Part shown: one piece after another, positions 1-5,341 of the stretch
Layout: each line of letters starts with the position of its first letter
Position numbering within the stretch: position 1 is the stretch's first letter
NCBI GenBank assembly: GCA_026770585.1
Contig: MU646489.1
Coordinates: forward strand, 248,841 to 260,083
Length of the DNA: 11,243 nucleotides
Direction of reading: 5' to 3'
Source: Baffinella frigidus
Taxonomy: Eukaryota; Cryptophyceae; Cryptomonadales; Baffinellaceae
Translations under genes and position numbers: made by a program
Notes under the pieces: generated by a model
Told to the model about the DNA's origin: nothing
The model's database searches: none
What the model saw: only the letters and a program-made list of their open reading frames with translations

Positions 1-80
1 GCTCCCGCCGAACAAAGCACCCCTGCCGGGCGACTGGTCGCGGCATCAGGCTGCTGCTGCTCCGATCGATGGTTCGTTCG

Positions 81-222
81 GTCTGCCCTCAACCCTCAAC
101 CCTCAACCCTAAACCCTAAACCCTAAACCCTAAACTCTCAACTCTCAACCCTCAACTCTCAACCCTCAACCATAAACCATAAACCATAAACCCCAACCCC
201 TAAACCCCAAACCCCTATCCAG
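81..222 (+). repeat. Telomere-like C-rich tract ending in a CAG acceptor
   Basis: Degenerate 7-bp repeat on the C-rich strand. Variants occur in blocks: CCCTCAA first, then CCCTAAA, CTCTCAA, and a run of AACCATA near 168-190. The tract ends ...CCCTATCCAG at 220-222, a possible 3' splice site, followed by GC-rich sequence. The 80 bases before it hold nothing I can assign. Confidence 0.85.
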
Positions 223-305
223 GAGGCCCGGCGCACGCCCCTCTCTCCGAACCAACAACCCCCGTGGGGCAACCCTTCCAAGCACCCCTCCACGCTCCTC
301 CCGAG
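223..305 (+). CDS. Weak candidate exon after the first tract
   Basis: I do not recognise the product. The piece starts at the CAG acceptor and is open in the frame EARRTPLSPNQQPP... up to a possible donor, CCCGAG|GTAGCA, at 305/306. The end of the exon (CCACGCTCCTCCCGAGGTAG) recurs almost unchanged at 374-398, so the donor context is duplicated. The composition is proline-rich and low in information, so the coding call rests only on splice-like borders and the strand rule seen elsewhere in the window. Confidence 0.2.
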
Positions 306-398
306 GTAGCAATCTCTAAAAAAACTGCATGCGTGTGTGTCCTGAATTTCGGTAGCGACCTCGCCCGCAAGAGCCACGCTCCGCCCGAGGTAGCCATC
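290..398 (+). repeat. Direct repeats around GAGGTAGC (290-314 and 374-398; 361-373 and 503-515)
   Basis: CCACGCTCCTCCCGAGGTAG at 290 is repeated with two changes at 374. A second pair, TCGCCCGCAAGAG, is at 361-373 and 503-515, and the second copy is followed by a related TAGCCATCCCGCC. These look like remnants of a tandem duplication. No gene is supported in 399-570. Confidence 0.6.
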
Positions 399-570
399 CC
401 ACCCTCACAAGGCTTCCCGTTCAATACGCATCAGGTAATACGAATAATCTATGTTGCAATGATCTAGATGGTTCAGGCGCCCCCGGTACAAGCTGTGGCC
501 AGTCGCCCGCAAGAGACTGAAGTAGCCATCCCGCCCCCCAAAGATACCCCGGTCCAATTACCGCTGGAAA

Positions 571-614
571 GGGTTTATTGTTGCGTTTATTGTTTATTGT
601 TTAGGGTTTAGGGT
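571..614. repeat. TTTATTGTT repeats running into a short TTTAGGG tract
   Basis: TTTATTGTT-like units are repeated about three times and pass directly into GTTTAGGGTTTAGGG. It is an isolated G-rich telomere-like patch within a mainly C-rich stretch. Bases 615-676 hold nothing further that I can assign. Confidence 0.6.
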
Positions 615-676
615 CGATTGTTCCGGTACACGTAGCCAGATTCAGTCCCCCCCATAAGGCCCCGCCTTATTAAATG

Positions 677-1027
677 TTGGGTTGCAGGCGGCGCAGCGGC
701 AGGGTTTCGGCGCGATTCCGTACCACGAAATATTATCATCTTTCTTAGGTTAAATAGGAGGAATTACATAGGGACGGCTTTTCGATAGGTGGAATTACAT
801 AGGGAAGGCTAACATTTAATCAGGCCGCCTGATTAAATTAAATGCCCCGTGCAGGCGCAGCGGCAGGGCTTCGGCGCGATTCCGTAATTAGGCGGCCTAA
901 TTAAATGCTAGCCTTCCCTATGTAATTCATCCTATCAAACCTATGAAATACTCCTATTCAACCTATGAAGTAATCTTTTGTTGGGTTTCAGGCGGCGCAG
1001 CGGCAGGGTTTCGGCGCGATTCCGTAC
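677..1027. mobile_element. Foldback element with three GC-rich units
   Basis: The arms at about 745-840 and 882-970 are inverted repeats. The best part pairs 784-836 with the complement of 885-935, sharing GAATTACATAGGGAAGGCTA. Each arm holds its own near-palindrome (ATTTAATCAGGC-C-GCCTGATTAAAT at 814-838; TAATTAGGC-G-GCCTAATTA at 884-902). A unit containing GCAGCGGCAGGG and TTCGGCGCGATTCCGTA occurs three times in the same orientation: left flank (about 677-723), centre (about 846-886) and right flank (about 980-1027). There is no transposase frame, so it resembles a non-autonomous MITE or foldback element. Family unknown. Confidence 0.7.
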
Positions 1028-1086
1028 AACCAAGGCCTTGCCGGGAACGCCGACCCCCGAATCGTCCGCAAGGGCAGCGCGGTAAA

Positions 1087-1221
1087 ACCTCAACCCGAAA
1101 CTCTAAACCCCAATCCCAAATCCCACACCCCATACCCAAAACCCCAAACCCAAAACCCAAAACCCAAATCCCAAATCCCAAACCCCAAACCCCAAACCCC
1201 AAACCTCAAACCTCAAACTAG
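1087..1221 (+). repeat. Telomere-like C-rich tract ending in TAG
   Basis: Starts with CTCTAAACCCC, is dominated by CCCAAA and CCCCAAA variants, and ends with CCTCAAACTAG at 1219-1221. The next base begins an exon copy whose partner at 1325 also follows a tract and an AG. Confidence 0.85.
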
Positions 1222-1272
1222 GACACGCACCACGGAGGGGAGGCACCAGTTGCTCCTCTGGGCGCTGCACCC
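1222..1272 (+). pseudogene. Truncated copy of the GGEAPVAPLGA exon
   Basis: Seventeen codons read DTHHGGEAPVAPLGAAP and align without gaps to 1325-1375. The two copies differ at 9 of 51 bases; 7 of the 9 are at third codon positions and five of those are silent, which supports this frame. After GCACCC the sequence becomes CCCTAAA repeat and an in-frame TAA appears at 1273. No GT donor is present at the break, so this copy seems interrupted by the tract at a shared CCC. Function unknown. Confidence 0.45.
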
Positions 1273-1324
1273 TAAACCCTAAACCCCGAAACCCGAAACC
1301 CAGAACCCCGAATCCCCACACCAG
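1273..1324 (+). repeat. Short telomere-like tract ending in CAG
   Basis: CCCTAAACCC followed by CCCGAAA and CCCAGAA variants, ending CCCCACACCAG at 1322-1324, immediately before the intact exon copy. Confidence 0.8.
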
Positions 1325-1417
1325 GACACGAAGCAAGGAGGTGAGGCGCCGGTTGCGCCCCTGGGCGCTGGACCCGCTCAGAGGGGATCAACCGGGAGGA
1401 CAAGCAACCAAGAACCG
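1325..1417 (+). CDS. Exon, 31 codons, phase 0 at both ends
   Basis: Function not recognised. Acceptor CACCAG|GAC at 1322-1324 and donor CCG|GTACGG at 1417/1418 bound exactly 31 codons. The frame begins DTKQGGEAPVAPLGAGP and ends TGRTSNQEP. The first 17 codons match the upstream copy (1222-1272) with mostly third-position differences, the best evidence that this frame is real. Splicing to the exon at 1703 keeps the frame, giving NQEP followed by VEIPEQEEPE. The peptide is rich in Gly, Pro and Ala and likely a flexible linker. The intron that follows is almost entirely telomere-like repeat. Confidence 0.5.
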
Positions 1418-1702
1418 GTACGGGTGGACGACCAAAACCCCAAACCCTCATCCCTAACTCCTAACCCCTAACCCCTGAATTCTTAATCCTAAACCCTACC
1501 CCAACCGCTGAACCCTAACCCCTCACCCCTAACCCCTAAACCCTACACCCTAACCCCTAAACCCTACACCCTTCCACACCCCACACCCTAAACCCTAAAC
1601 CCTACACCCTAAACCCCAAACCCTACACCCTAAACCCCTAGGCCCTAAACCCTAAACCCCAAACCCTAAACCCTAAACCCTAAACCTTGATCCTTAACTC
1701 AG
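1418..1702 (+). repeat. Predicted 285-bp intron made of telomere-like repeat
   Basis: Begins GTACGGGTGG, then from about 1435 is CCCTAAA, CCCCTAA and CCCTACA repeat almost without a break, ending TTAACTCAG at 1700-1702. Both flanking exons are phase 0 at this junction. CCCTAAC variants supply CTAAC, a match to the usual branch-site consensus, and abundant pyrimidines. No other element is visible inside. Confidence 0.55.
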
Positions 1703-1863
1703 GTGGAGATTCCGGAGCAAGAGGAGCCAGAGAACGCGGTGGGGGGGGACCTCTGGTCCAAGAGCGCAAAGCACAACACGGTGCGGTTCCAACTCCAGAA
1801 TGCTGGAGCCCTCTATTTACGTGTGGATTTTTATCATTTGTTCCAGAGGGTCGCGAATTTTCC
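1703..1863 (+). CDS. Exon, 53 codons plus 2 nt, unknown protein
   Basis: The longest convincing plus-strand exon in the window. It opens after TTAACTCAG and reads VEIPEQEEPENAVGG, then DLWSKSAKHNTVRFQLQNAG, then ALYLRVDFYHLFQRVANF. A strong donor, CC|GTGAGA, lies at 1863/1864, just before the in-frame TGA at 1865, so splicing removes the stop. The composition is ordinary for a folded protein: acidic start, then mixed hydrophobic and aromatic residues. It has no ATG, as expected for an internal exon. The upstream exon 1325-1417 joins in phase. I do not recognise the family. If unspliced, it would be a C-terminal exon ending at 1867. Confidence 0.55.
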
Positions 1864-1907
1864 GTGAGAGGTACGTGACCAATCCTGGGGAAATCCCTTT
1901 TCAATGC

Positions 1908-2047
1908 GTACCCCAATTTAAATATTAAAGTGTGTCTTGTCCGGTTTGTACAACAATTTGAATATAAAAGTACCCCAATTTAAATATAAAAGTACCCCAA
2001 TTTAAATATAAAAGTGTGTCTTGTTCGGTGTCTTGTCCGGTTTGTAC
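1908..2047. repeat. AT-rich tandem repeats
   Basis: A 22-bp unit beginning GTACCCCAATTTAAAT occurs at 1908-1929, 1970-1991 and 1992-2013. It alternates with GTGTGTCTTGTCCGG-type units at 1930-1951 and 2014-2047; the second carries a small internal duplication. Base composition is clearly unlike the GC-rich exons. No coding frame is supported. Confidence 0.8.
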
Positions 2048-2057
2048 TGAGATCTCG

Positions 2058-2098
2058 CGTGGCTTTAGGGGTTAGAGTTCAGGATTTAGGGTTTGCCG
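2058..2098. repeat. G-rich telomere-like tract
   Basis: TTTAGGGGTTAGAGTTCAGG followed by ATTTAGGGTTT. First tract of the block (2058-3105) in which the G-rich strand is the plus strand. Bases 2099-2161 are unassigned. Confidence 0.75.
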
Positions 2099-2161
2099 CC
2101 ACAGAGACAATTGACTAAATCTGAAGCCCTATCGACACCCACGCATCCAGTTGGTACCAAC

Positions 2162-2215
2162 TCCTCCTATTCAACCTATAAAAGATAATAAGGTTTCATA
2201 GGTTGAATAGGAGGA
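2162..2215. repeat. Perfect 18-bp inverted repeat with 18-nt loop
   Basis: TCCTCCTATTCAACCTAT at 2162-2179 is exactly the complement of ATAGGTTGAATAGGAGGA at 2198-2215. The arm sequence CTCCTATTCAACCTAT also occurs at 951-965 in the outer arm of the foldback element at 677-1027, and TAAATAGGAGGAATTACAT at 751 matches its complement. It is probably a minimal, deleted copy of the same family. Confidence 0.8.
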
Positions 2216-2229
2216 ACCCGCGTGGGCCC

Positions 2230-2335
2230 AAGGGGTTTTAGGGTTTGTTCCAGAGGGTCCTTGTGTGGGGGTTGGTGGTGTGGGGTGTGGAGTTCAGGGT
2301 TTCGGGTTTTGGGGGTTCGGGTTTCGGGTACAGCT
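2230..2335. repeat. G-rich degenerate telomere-like tract
   Basis: GGGTTT, GGGGTT and GGGTTTCGG variants, interrupted by TGTGTGGGGGTTGG at about 2262. The glycine- and valine-rich frames over it are a by-product of the repeat. Confidence 0.6.
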
Positions 2336-2742
2336 GCAGTTTGTATGCGGTTTAATGCGCACCCTAGTTTGAACGGCAAAGCACGGTTTCCTGTGGCATT
2401 GTGTTGGCGGGATTTGCAATTTGATCCTCGGTGTAGCTGTATCAGGGCGATAACCAGATCATCCGGCCAGGTTTGCCCGGAAACGCTTGATTTCGTCCTC
2501 CAGGATTTGTGTCAAAAAAATCTCACATACTTCAAAAACATGGGACTCAGGGTGTGCGATTTTTCGGGCCCGGTGCTGAAAATGGATTTTTCATGGCAGT
2601 TGCTGAAAATCCCAGCGGAGATGCCGAGCGAAGTGGAGCTCTACTCTGTGGGATATCTCACCTCAGAAAACGCGCGCTTCGCCATCGGGAAGGGAACCTC
2701 GCTGGTACCAGAAACACCCATTCACTTCCCATCCACTACTCG
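2336..2742 (+). CDS. Coding-like open stretch, strand uncertain
   Basis: The plus strand stays open through about 135 codons (for example AVCMRFNAHPSLNGKARF, then LVPETPIHFPSTT), flanked by G-rich tracts. The composition is protein-like but I recognise no family. The 3' part (2640-2720) has a related copy at 2953-3032, where a TCA codon has become TGA, so the plus frame is broken there. The minus strand of the same segment gives a frame that stays open in both copies and ends at GTGAGA/GTGAGG donors. Because sense and antisense wobble positions coincide here, base changes cannot settle the strand. A TGCTGAAAAT repeat lies at about 2573 and 2603. Confidence 0.35.
2662..2721 (-). CDS. Candidate minus-strand exon, VPFPMAKRAFSE
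   Basis: Twenty codons read MGVSGTSEVPFPMAKRAFSE and stop at a donor, GAG|GTGAGA (2662/2661). The related segment 2977-3032 reads VSGTRELPFPMVRRAFSQ and ends at CAA|GTGAGG in the same place. Both donors and the open frame are conserved, while the plus-strand frame has a stop in the second copy. The C-rich strand of neighbouring tracts is also minus here. Function unknown. The acceptor side is unclear. Confidence 0.35.
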
Positions 2743-2812
2743 GATTTTAGGAGTATGGTTTAGGGTTCAGGGTTTAAGATTTTAGGGGTATGGTTTTTTA
2801 GGGTTTAGGGTT
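2743..2812. repeat. G-rich telomere-like tract
   Basis: TTTTAGG and GGTTTAGGG units with a TATGGTT variant, directly following the coding-like stretch and preceding 2813-2925. Confidence 0.75.
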
Positions 2813-2925
2813 GACGCTCACCACCCATTTACTCGAGGCGGACCTGTACCGCTATGTAAATGGCGGTTGTAGCCGCACGTCCAGACGAATTTATCCGCCT
2901 CGAGTGGATGCGGAAGAACCGGCGC
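2811..2925 (+). CDS. Candidate exon with ATG frame of 22 codons
   Basis: From ATG 2860 the frame reads MAVVAARPDEFIRLEWMRKN-RR, exactly 22 codons to a donor GGCGC|GTGAGG at 2925/2926. An overlapping frame from 2811 (TLTTHLLEADLYRYVNGG) is also open, and its start resembles TLTSHASS at about 3124. Inside lies a 12-bp inverted repeat, ACTCGAGGCGGA (2831-2842) against TCCGCCTCGAGT (2894-2905). On the plus strand it is followed by a G-rich tract, against the strand pattern of most exons here. Function unknown; the frame is not settled. Confidence 0.3.
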
Positions 2926-2976
2926 GTGAGGGTTTAGGGTTTGGGGTGTGGGGCTGTACTCCGTGGGATACCTCAC

Positions 2977-3032
2977 TTGAGAGAATGCGCGCCTCACCAT
3001 CGGGAAAGGCAGTTCTCTCGTACCAGAAACAC
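2977..3032 (-). CDS. Second copy of the VPFPM exon
   Basis: Reads VSGTRELPFPMVRRAFSQ on the minus strand, bounded by a possible acceptor CCTAG (3036-3033 region) and donor CAA|GTGAGG at 2977/2976. On the plus strand the same segment aligns with LYSVGYLTSENAR at 2641-2680 but carries a TGA. A third, shorter relative is at about 3103-3140, where ETPTLTSH or its complement can be read. Confidence 0.35.
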
Positions 3033-3044
3033 CTAGGCTCGCTG

Positions 3045-3105
3045 TGGGGTTTGGGGTTCAGGGTTCAGGGGGGGGTGGTTTAGGGTTTGGGGTTTAGGGG
3101 TGGCT
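3045..3105. repeat. G-rich telomere-like tract
   Basis: GGGTTTGGGGTTCAGGGTTC, a GGGGGGG run and GGTTTAGGG units. It marks the end of the G-rich-plus block; the next tract (3567) is C-rich on plus. Confidence 0.75.
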
Positions 3106-3131
3106 CTCGTGCGAGAAACACCCACGCTCAC

Positions 3132-3363
3132 CTCCCATGCATCGAGCACGATCTTCAACATCGTTTGCAGCGTTTTCATCGGGCCTCTTCATAGAGTGTA
3201 TCTCAGAAACTGTCCATCTAATCCATTTCTGGTACAAATCAAGGAGTTGTAAAACTCTAAATATACAGAATGGCTCCAAGCCCCACTCAAATCTGAGATA
3301 GAATCTATGGAGAGACGCGATGAGTTTGAACCGTGTTCGCAGCCAGCACATCGCAGCCAGCAC
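3132..3363 (-). CDS. Candidate minus-strand exon containing an EPF repeat
   Basis: Open on the minus strand, including FEWGLEPFCIFRVLQLL and SEIHSMKRPDENAANDVE, to a possible donor ATGGGAG|GTGAGC at 3132/3131. The segment 3240-3305 has a diverged homolog at about 9535-9606 in the same orientation, where WRWEPFRTFRAYN is read; EPF, FR and W are shared and the CCA/CCG, TTC/TTT and AGA/AGG differences are silent. The plus strand is partly open too. Function unknown. It may be a dispersed repeat that carries an old coding piece rather than a host exon. Confidence 0.3.
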
Positions 3364-3411
3364 ATGGGCCTGGGGGGGGTCCTACGAAACATTAGGTCCT
3401 AGGAGCCCTAC

Positions 3412-3438
3412 GGCCTACCGTAGGCAATACCGTAGGCC
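3412..3438. repeat. Short compound repeat TACCGTAGGC x2
   Basis: TACCGTAGGC occurs at 3416-3425 and 3428-3437, and GGCCTAC (3412-3418) pairs with GTAGGCC (3432-3438). The GTCCTA and GGCCTA context loosely resembles the centre of the inverted repeat at 7615-7739. Confidence 0.5.
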
Positions 3439-3505
3439 TAACTACCCGGTTTTCAGGACGTTCGCCTGATAACATTTGCCTTTCTTTTCATTTGTTTCGT
3501 GGCCA

Positions 3506-3540
3506 ACCCATGCGGGAACCGTGGACTCCTCCGTGCAGTC
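3506..3540 (+). pseudogene. First copy of the SGTDDT-type short exon
   Basis: GGGAACCGTGGACTCCTCCG aligns with the two better copies at 3771 and 3984. It lacks their pyrimidine-rich AG acceptor, so it is probably a remnant. A telomere-like tract and the QEIEF-type exon follow, as they do for the other two copies. Confidence 0.35.
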
Positions 3541-3566
3541 GTGTTTTTTCCTACAAAAAACTAACC

Positions 3567-3618
3567 CCGAAACCCTAAACCTCAATCCCTGAACCCTAAA
3601 CCCTAAACCCGAACCCAG
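3567..3618 (+). repeat. Telomere-like tract ending in CCCAG
   Basis: CCCCGAAACCCTAAACCTC variants ending CGAACCCAG at 3616-3618. First of three such tracts in the triplicated unit 3506-4211. Confidence 0.85.
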
Positions 3619-3735
3619 GAGATAGAGTTCTTCTCGGCGGAGCCATCGTTTCTTGAGTGCCTCCAGAGTGTCACGTCCTGCATTTGTACTGGAATTGGTC
3701 ACGTTACCCCGGTTTCTGAAAGTAGAGACATTTAG
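3619..3735 (+). CDS. QEIEFFSAE-type exon, copy 1
   Basis: After the CAG the frame reads EIEFFSAEPSFLECLQS and remains open to a TAG at 3733. Copies 2 (3878) and 3 (4096) share EIE[FY]FS and SF[LF][ED]C. Beyond the conserved block this copy diverges into a different sequence that runs to the acceptor CTTCTCCCAG at 3770. A donor just after the conserved block (AGT|GTCACG) would be weak. Function unknown. Confidence 0.4.
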   Translation, partial: EIEFFSAEPSFLECLQSVTSCICTGIGHVTPVSESRDI

Positions 3736-3770
3736 GCAGAAACAGGGTTTAGATATATTCCTTCTCCCAG

Positions 3771-3804
3771 CCTCGAGTGGAACCGATGACACCTCCGTGC
3801 GGTC
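3771..3804 (+). CDS. 34-nt short exon, copy 2
   Basis: Bounded by a canonical pyrimidine-rich acceptor CCTTCTCCCAG (to 3770) and a possible donor GGTC|GTATTC. Read as SGTDDTSVR in the frame open in all copies; an alternative frame (LEWNR) meets TGA. Its counterpart at 3984-4017 has the same length and acceptor type. The downstream intron would be 73 bp with a telomere-like core. Function unknown. Confidence 0.4.
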
Positions 3805-3831
3805 GTATTCCCCCCCCCAAAAACAACTGAC

Positions 3832-3877
3832 CCCTAAACTCTAAACCCCAACTCCTAAACCCCAACCCCTAACCCAG
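3832..3877 (+). repeat. Telomere-like tract ending in CCCAG
   Basis: CCCCTAAACTC variants ending CCCCTAACCCAG at 3875-3877. Preceded by a C9 run at about 3811. Confidence 0.85.
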
Positions 3878-3951
3878 GAGATCGAGTTCTTCTCGGAGGA
3901 GTCATCGTTTTTCGACTGCCCTGAGAAGCTCAAGCTTCTCGAAGTGTCATA
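3878..3951 (+). pseudogene. QEIEFFSEE-type exon, copy 2 (probably broken)
   Basis: Reads EIEFFSEESSFFDCPEKLK in the frame of copies 1 and 3, then LLEVS and a TAG stop at about 3950. The conserved PEKL of copy 3 is present, but the VLAGLPWMAMQ part is missing and the sequence runs on towards the acceptor at 3983. There is no clear donor before the stop. It is either an inactive copy or one whose donor I cannot see. Confidence 0.4.
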
Positions 3952-3983
3952 GTGTTATGGCTTAGACATCGTCCTTCTTTCAG

Positions 3984-4017
3984 CCTTGAGTGGAACCGCT
4001 GACACCTTTGTGCGGGC
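3984..4017 (+). CDS. 34-nt short exon, copy 3
   Basis: Acceptor GTCCTTCTTTCAG (to 3983) and donor GGGC|GTGTGT at 4017/4018 give 34 nt, the same as copy 2. Reads SGTADTFVR. The 78-bp predicted intron that follows contains a short telomere-like tract and ends in CCCAG at 4095. Confidence 0.4.
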
Positions 4018-4049
4018 GTGTGTTTCCCGGATTTACACCCTGCCGAGAC

Positions 4050-4095
4050 ACCCTAAACCATAAACCCTAAGCCTGAACCCTGAACCCTAACCCAG
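4050..4095 (+). repeat. Telomere-like tract ending in CCCAG
   Basis: CCCTAAACCATAAACCCTAA and CCCTGAA variants ending ACCCTAACCCAG at 4093-4095. Confidence 0.85.
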
Positions 4096-4211
4096 GATAT
4101 CGAGTACTTCTCGGCGGAGGCATCGTTTCTCGAGTGCCCCGAGAAGCTCCAAGTGCTGGCGGGGCTGCCGTGGATGGCTATGCAGCCTTCATACACCGTC
4201 TCTGACGAAAC
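4096..4211 (+). CDS. QDIEYFSAE exon, copy 3, most complete
   Basis: 38 codons plus 2 nt between CCCAG (4095) and donor GAAAC|GTGAAC (4211/4212). It reads DIEYFSAEASFLECPEKL, then QVLAGLPWMAMQPSY, then TVSDE. The first half matches exons at 3619 and 3878; the second half recurs three more times downstream (4348, 4551, about 4690), each ending at the same GAAAC|GT donor. Base changes between the second-half copies are nearly all silent. The family is not recognised; no catalytic motif, signal or membrane segment is seen. Confidence 0.55.
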
Positions 4212-4347
4212 GTGAACCCCCCCCCCCCCCTCGTTCACTGTCTCGGACGAAACGTGAGAACCCCCACCTCACTCTCTCCCCGTACACTGTATCTCCAGAA
4301 AAGTGAGAAGCCCCCCCTTTTTGCTTTACACACTTGGAAAATGAAAG

Positions 4348-4412
4348 CTCCAAGTGCTGGCGGGGCTCCCATGGATGGCTATGCAGCCTTCATACACCGT
4401 CTCTGACGAAAC
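4348..4412 (+). CDS. LQVLAGLPWMAMQ exon, tandem copy 2
   Basis: 65 nt from after GAAAG (4347) to GAAAC|GTGACC. Same peptide as the second half of 4096-4211; the two base changes (CTG to CTC, CCG to CCA) are both silent. That is strong evidence for the frame and for constraint after duplication. The acceptor would be AAAG after a GCTTTACAC stretch. Confidence 0.5.
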
Positions 4413-4550
4413 GTGACCCCCCTCCCCCCCCTCGTTCACTGTCTCGGACGAAACGTGATCATTCCCCCCTCACTCTCTCCCCGTACACTGTCTCCCCAGA
4501 AACGTGAGAACCCCCCCCTGTTTGCTTTACACTCTCCGAACACGTGAAAG

Positions 4551-4615
4551 CTCAAAGTGCTGGCGGGGCTCCCGTGGATGGCTATGCAGCCCTCCTACAC
4601 CGTCTCGGACGAAAC
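4551..4615 (+). CDS. LKVLAGLPWMAMQ exon, tandem copy 3
   Basis: 65 nt from after GAAAG (4550) to GAAAC|GTGAGA, the best donor of the set. Against 4096-4211 it has one replacement (Gln to Lys) and four silent changes. Same length and borders as copy 2, so it could be used as an alternative or additional exon. Confidence 0.5.
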
Positions 4616-4689
4616 GTGAGAACCCCCCCCCCGTTTTGCTTTACAATATCTCCCGGAATTGTTCGAGTTTCCCCCCTCAAGCGACTCGC

Positions 4690-4740
4690 CACGCTGCAGT
4701 GGATGGCGATGCAGCCCTCCTCCACCGTTTCTGACGAAAC
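4690..4740 (+). CDS. WMAMQPSSTVSDE exon, tandem copy 4 (shortened)
   Basis: Keeps TLQWMAMQPSSTVSDE and ends GAAAC|GTCAGA. The 5' part (VLAGLP) is lost or diverged. One Tyr to Ser replacement and silent changes relative to the other copies. Downstream, TTTTTCTTTACAG (to 4767) is a good acceptor, but the exon after it is not clear. Confidence 0.4.
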
Positions 4741-4920
4741 GTCAGAATTTCCCCTTTTTCTTTACAGGTGCTCGTGAAATGTGAGAGTTTCCCCCTGATG
4801 CAAAGTTTCCCCGGAAGTGCGAGATATCCCCTCTGGTCCTCCTCTTGGATGGGTCCGCCTATACCGTGGCACACAGTCGTCTGACACATTCCATCGGAGT
4901 GGATGTGAAATAAAACGCGC

Positions 4921-5077
4921 CCCTAAACCCTAAACCCTAAACCCTAAATCCGCAACCCTAAACACCAAACCCTAAACCCTAAACCCTAAACCCTAAACAC
5001 CAAACCCTAAACCCTAAACCCTAAACCCCACGCCCCAAACCCCAAACCCTAAACCCTGAACCCTACGGATAATGCAG
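4921..5077 (+). repeat. Nearly pure CCCTAAA tract ending in GCAG
   Basis: The most regular plant-type telomere tract of the window, with CACCAAACC interruptions at about 4962 and 5000. It ends CCCTACGGATAATGCAG at 5075-5077. From 4768 to 4920 I see only the possible fifth exon trace. Confidence 0.9.
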
Positions 5078-5146
5078 GCTCAAAACATGGGCGAAGAAGC
5101 TCTGCACCGAAGGCGTCATTTCGACCGGTAACCCGCCCGAAATCAC
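5078..5146 (+). CDS. ISTGNPPEIT exon, left copy
   Basis: After the GCAG the frame LKTWAKKLCTEGVISTGN, then PPEIT, is open and reaches a TGA inside the foldback element at 5165. It aligns with the exon 5342-5388 (KEISTRNLVEIS). The right copy ends at CG|GTAAAT; here the corresponding position runs into the element's inverted repeat, beginning CGATCTCAT, so the donor seems replaced. An internal GTAACC at 5128 could act as an alternative donor. Function unknown. Confidence 0.4.
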
Positions 5147-5313
5147 CGATCTCATCCCGCCAGCTGATTAAATTAATTGCTCGGGGACTGGACATTACGG
5201 CTAGATTTGACAGAAATTCCAGTATGTTCCAACCGATTTTCACAAAACCGAGCCGTTGTGCTTAATGTCCAGTTTCCGAGCATTTAATTTAAGTAGCTGG
5301 CGGGATGAGATCG
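5147..5313. mobile_element. 167-bp foldback (MITE-like) element
   Basis: Left arm CGATCTCATCCCGCCAGCT (5147-5165) is matched by the complement of AGCTGGCGGGATGAGATCG (5295-5313). The arms continue through ATTAAATTAATTGCTCGG and CTGGACATTA, about 50 bp each, with a few mismatches. Even the centre (ACGGCT...GAAAT against AGCCGT) is weakly complementary, so the whole element could fold into one long hairpin. There is no coding capacity. It lies between two related exons. Confidence 0.8.
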
Positions 5314-5341
5314 CCTTACCTCACAATTTCCCTTTCCACAG

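Larger units (their letters stand above)
4144..4740 (+). repeat. Tandem array of about 200-bp units carrying an exon
   Basis: TGGATGG of the exon lies at 4171, 4372, 4575 and 4700, spacings of 201, 203 and 125 bp. Between copies are C-runs (up to C14 near 4215), sub-repeats of CACTGTCTCGGACGAAACG, and GCTTTACA. The last unit is shortened. A further degenerate trace (TGGATGGGTCCG, about 4848) may be a fifth copy. Confidence 0.75.

Noticed and set aside
943-1336. Open frames rich in NPKP/PQTPNPK or GLGFGVWGLGF
   Set aside because: They are translations of the 7-bp repeat, which stays open because several unit variants lack stops. Same for 8084-8380, 9926-10285 and 10419-10802.
2222-2785. A 187-codon gene starting at ATG 2222
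   Set aside because: Its first and last parts are repeat translation, and its related copy has a stop; only the middle may be coding, with uncertain strand.
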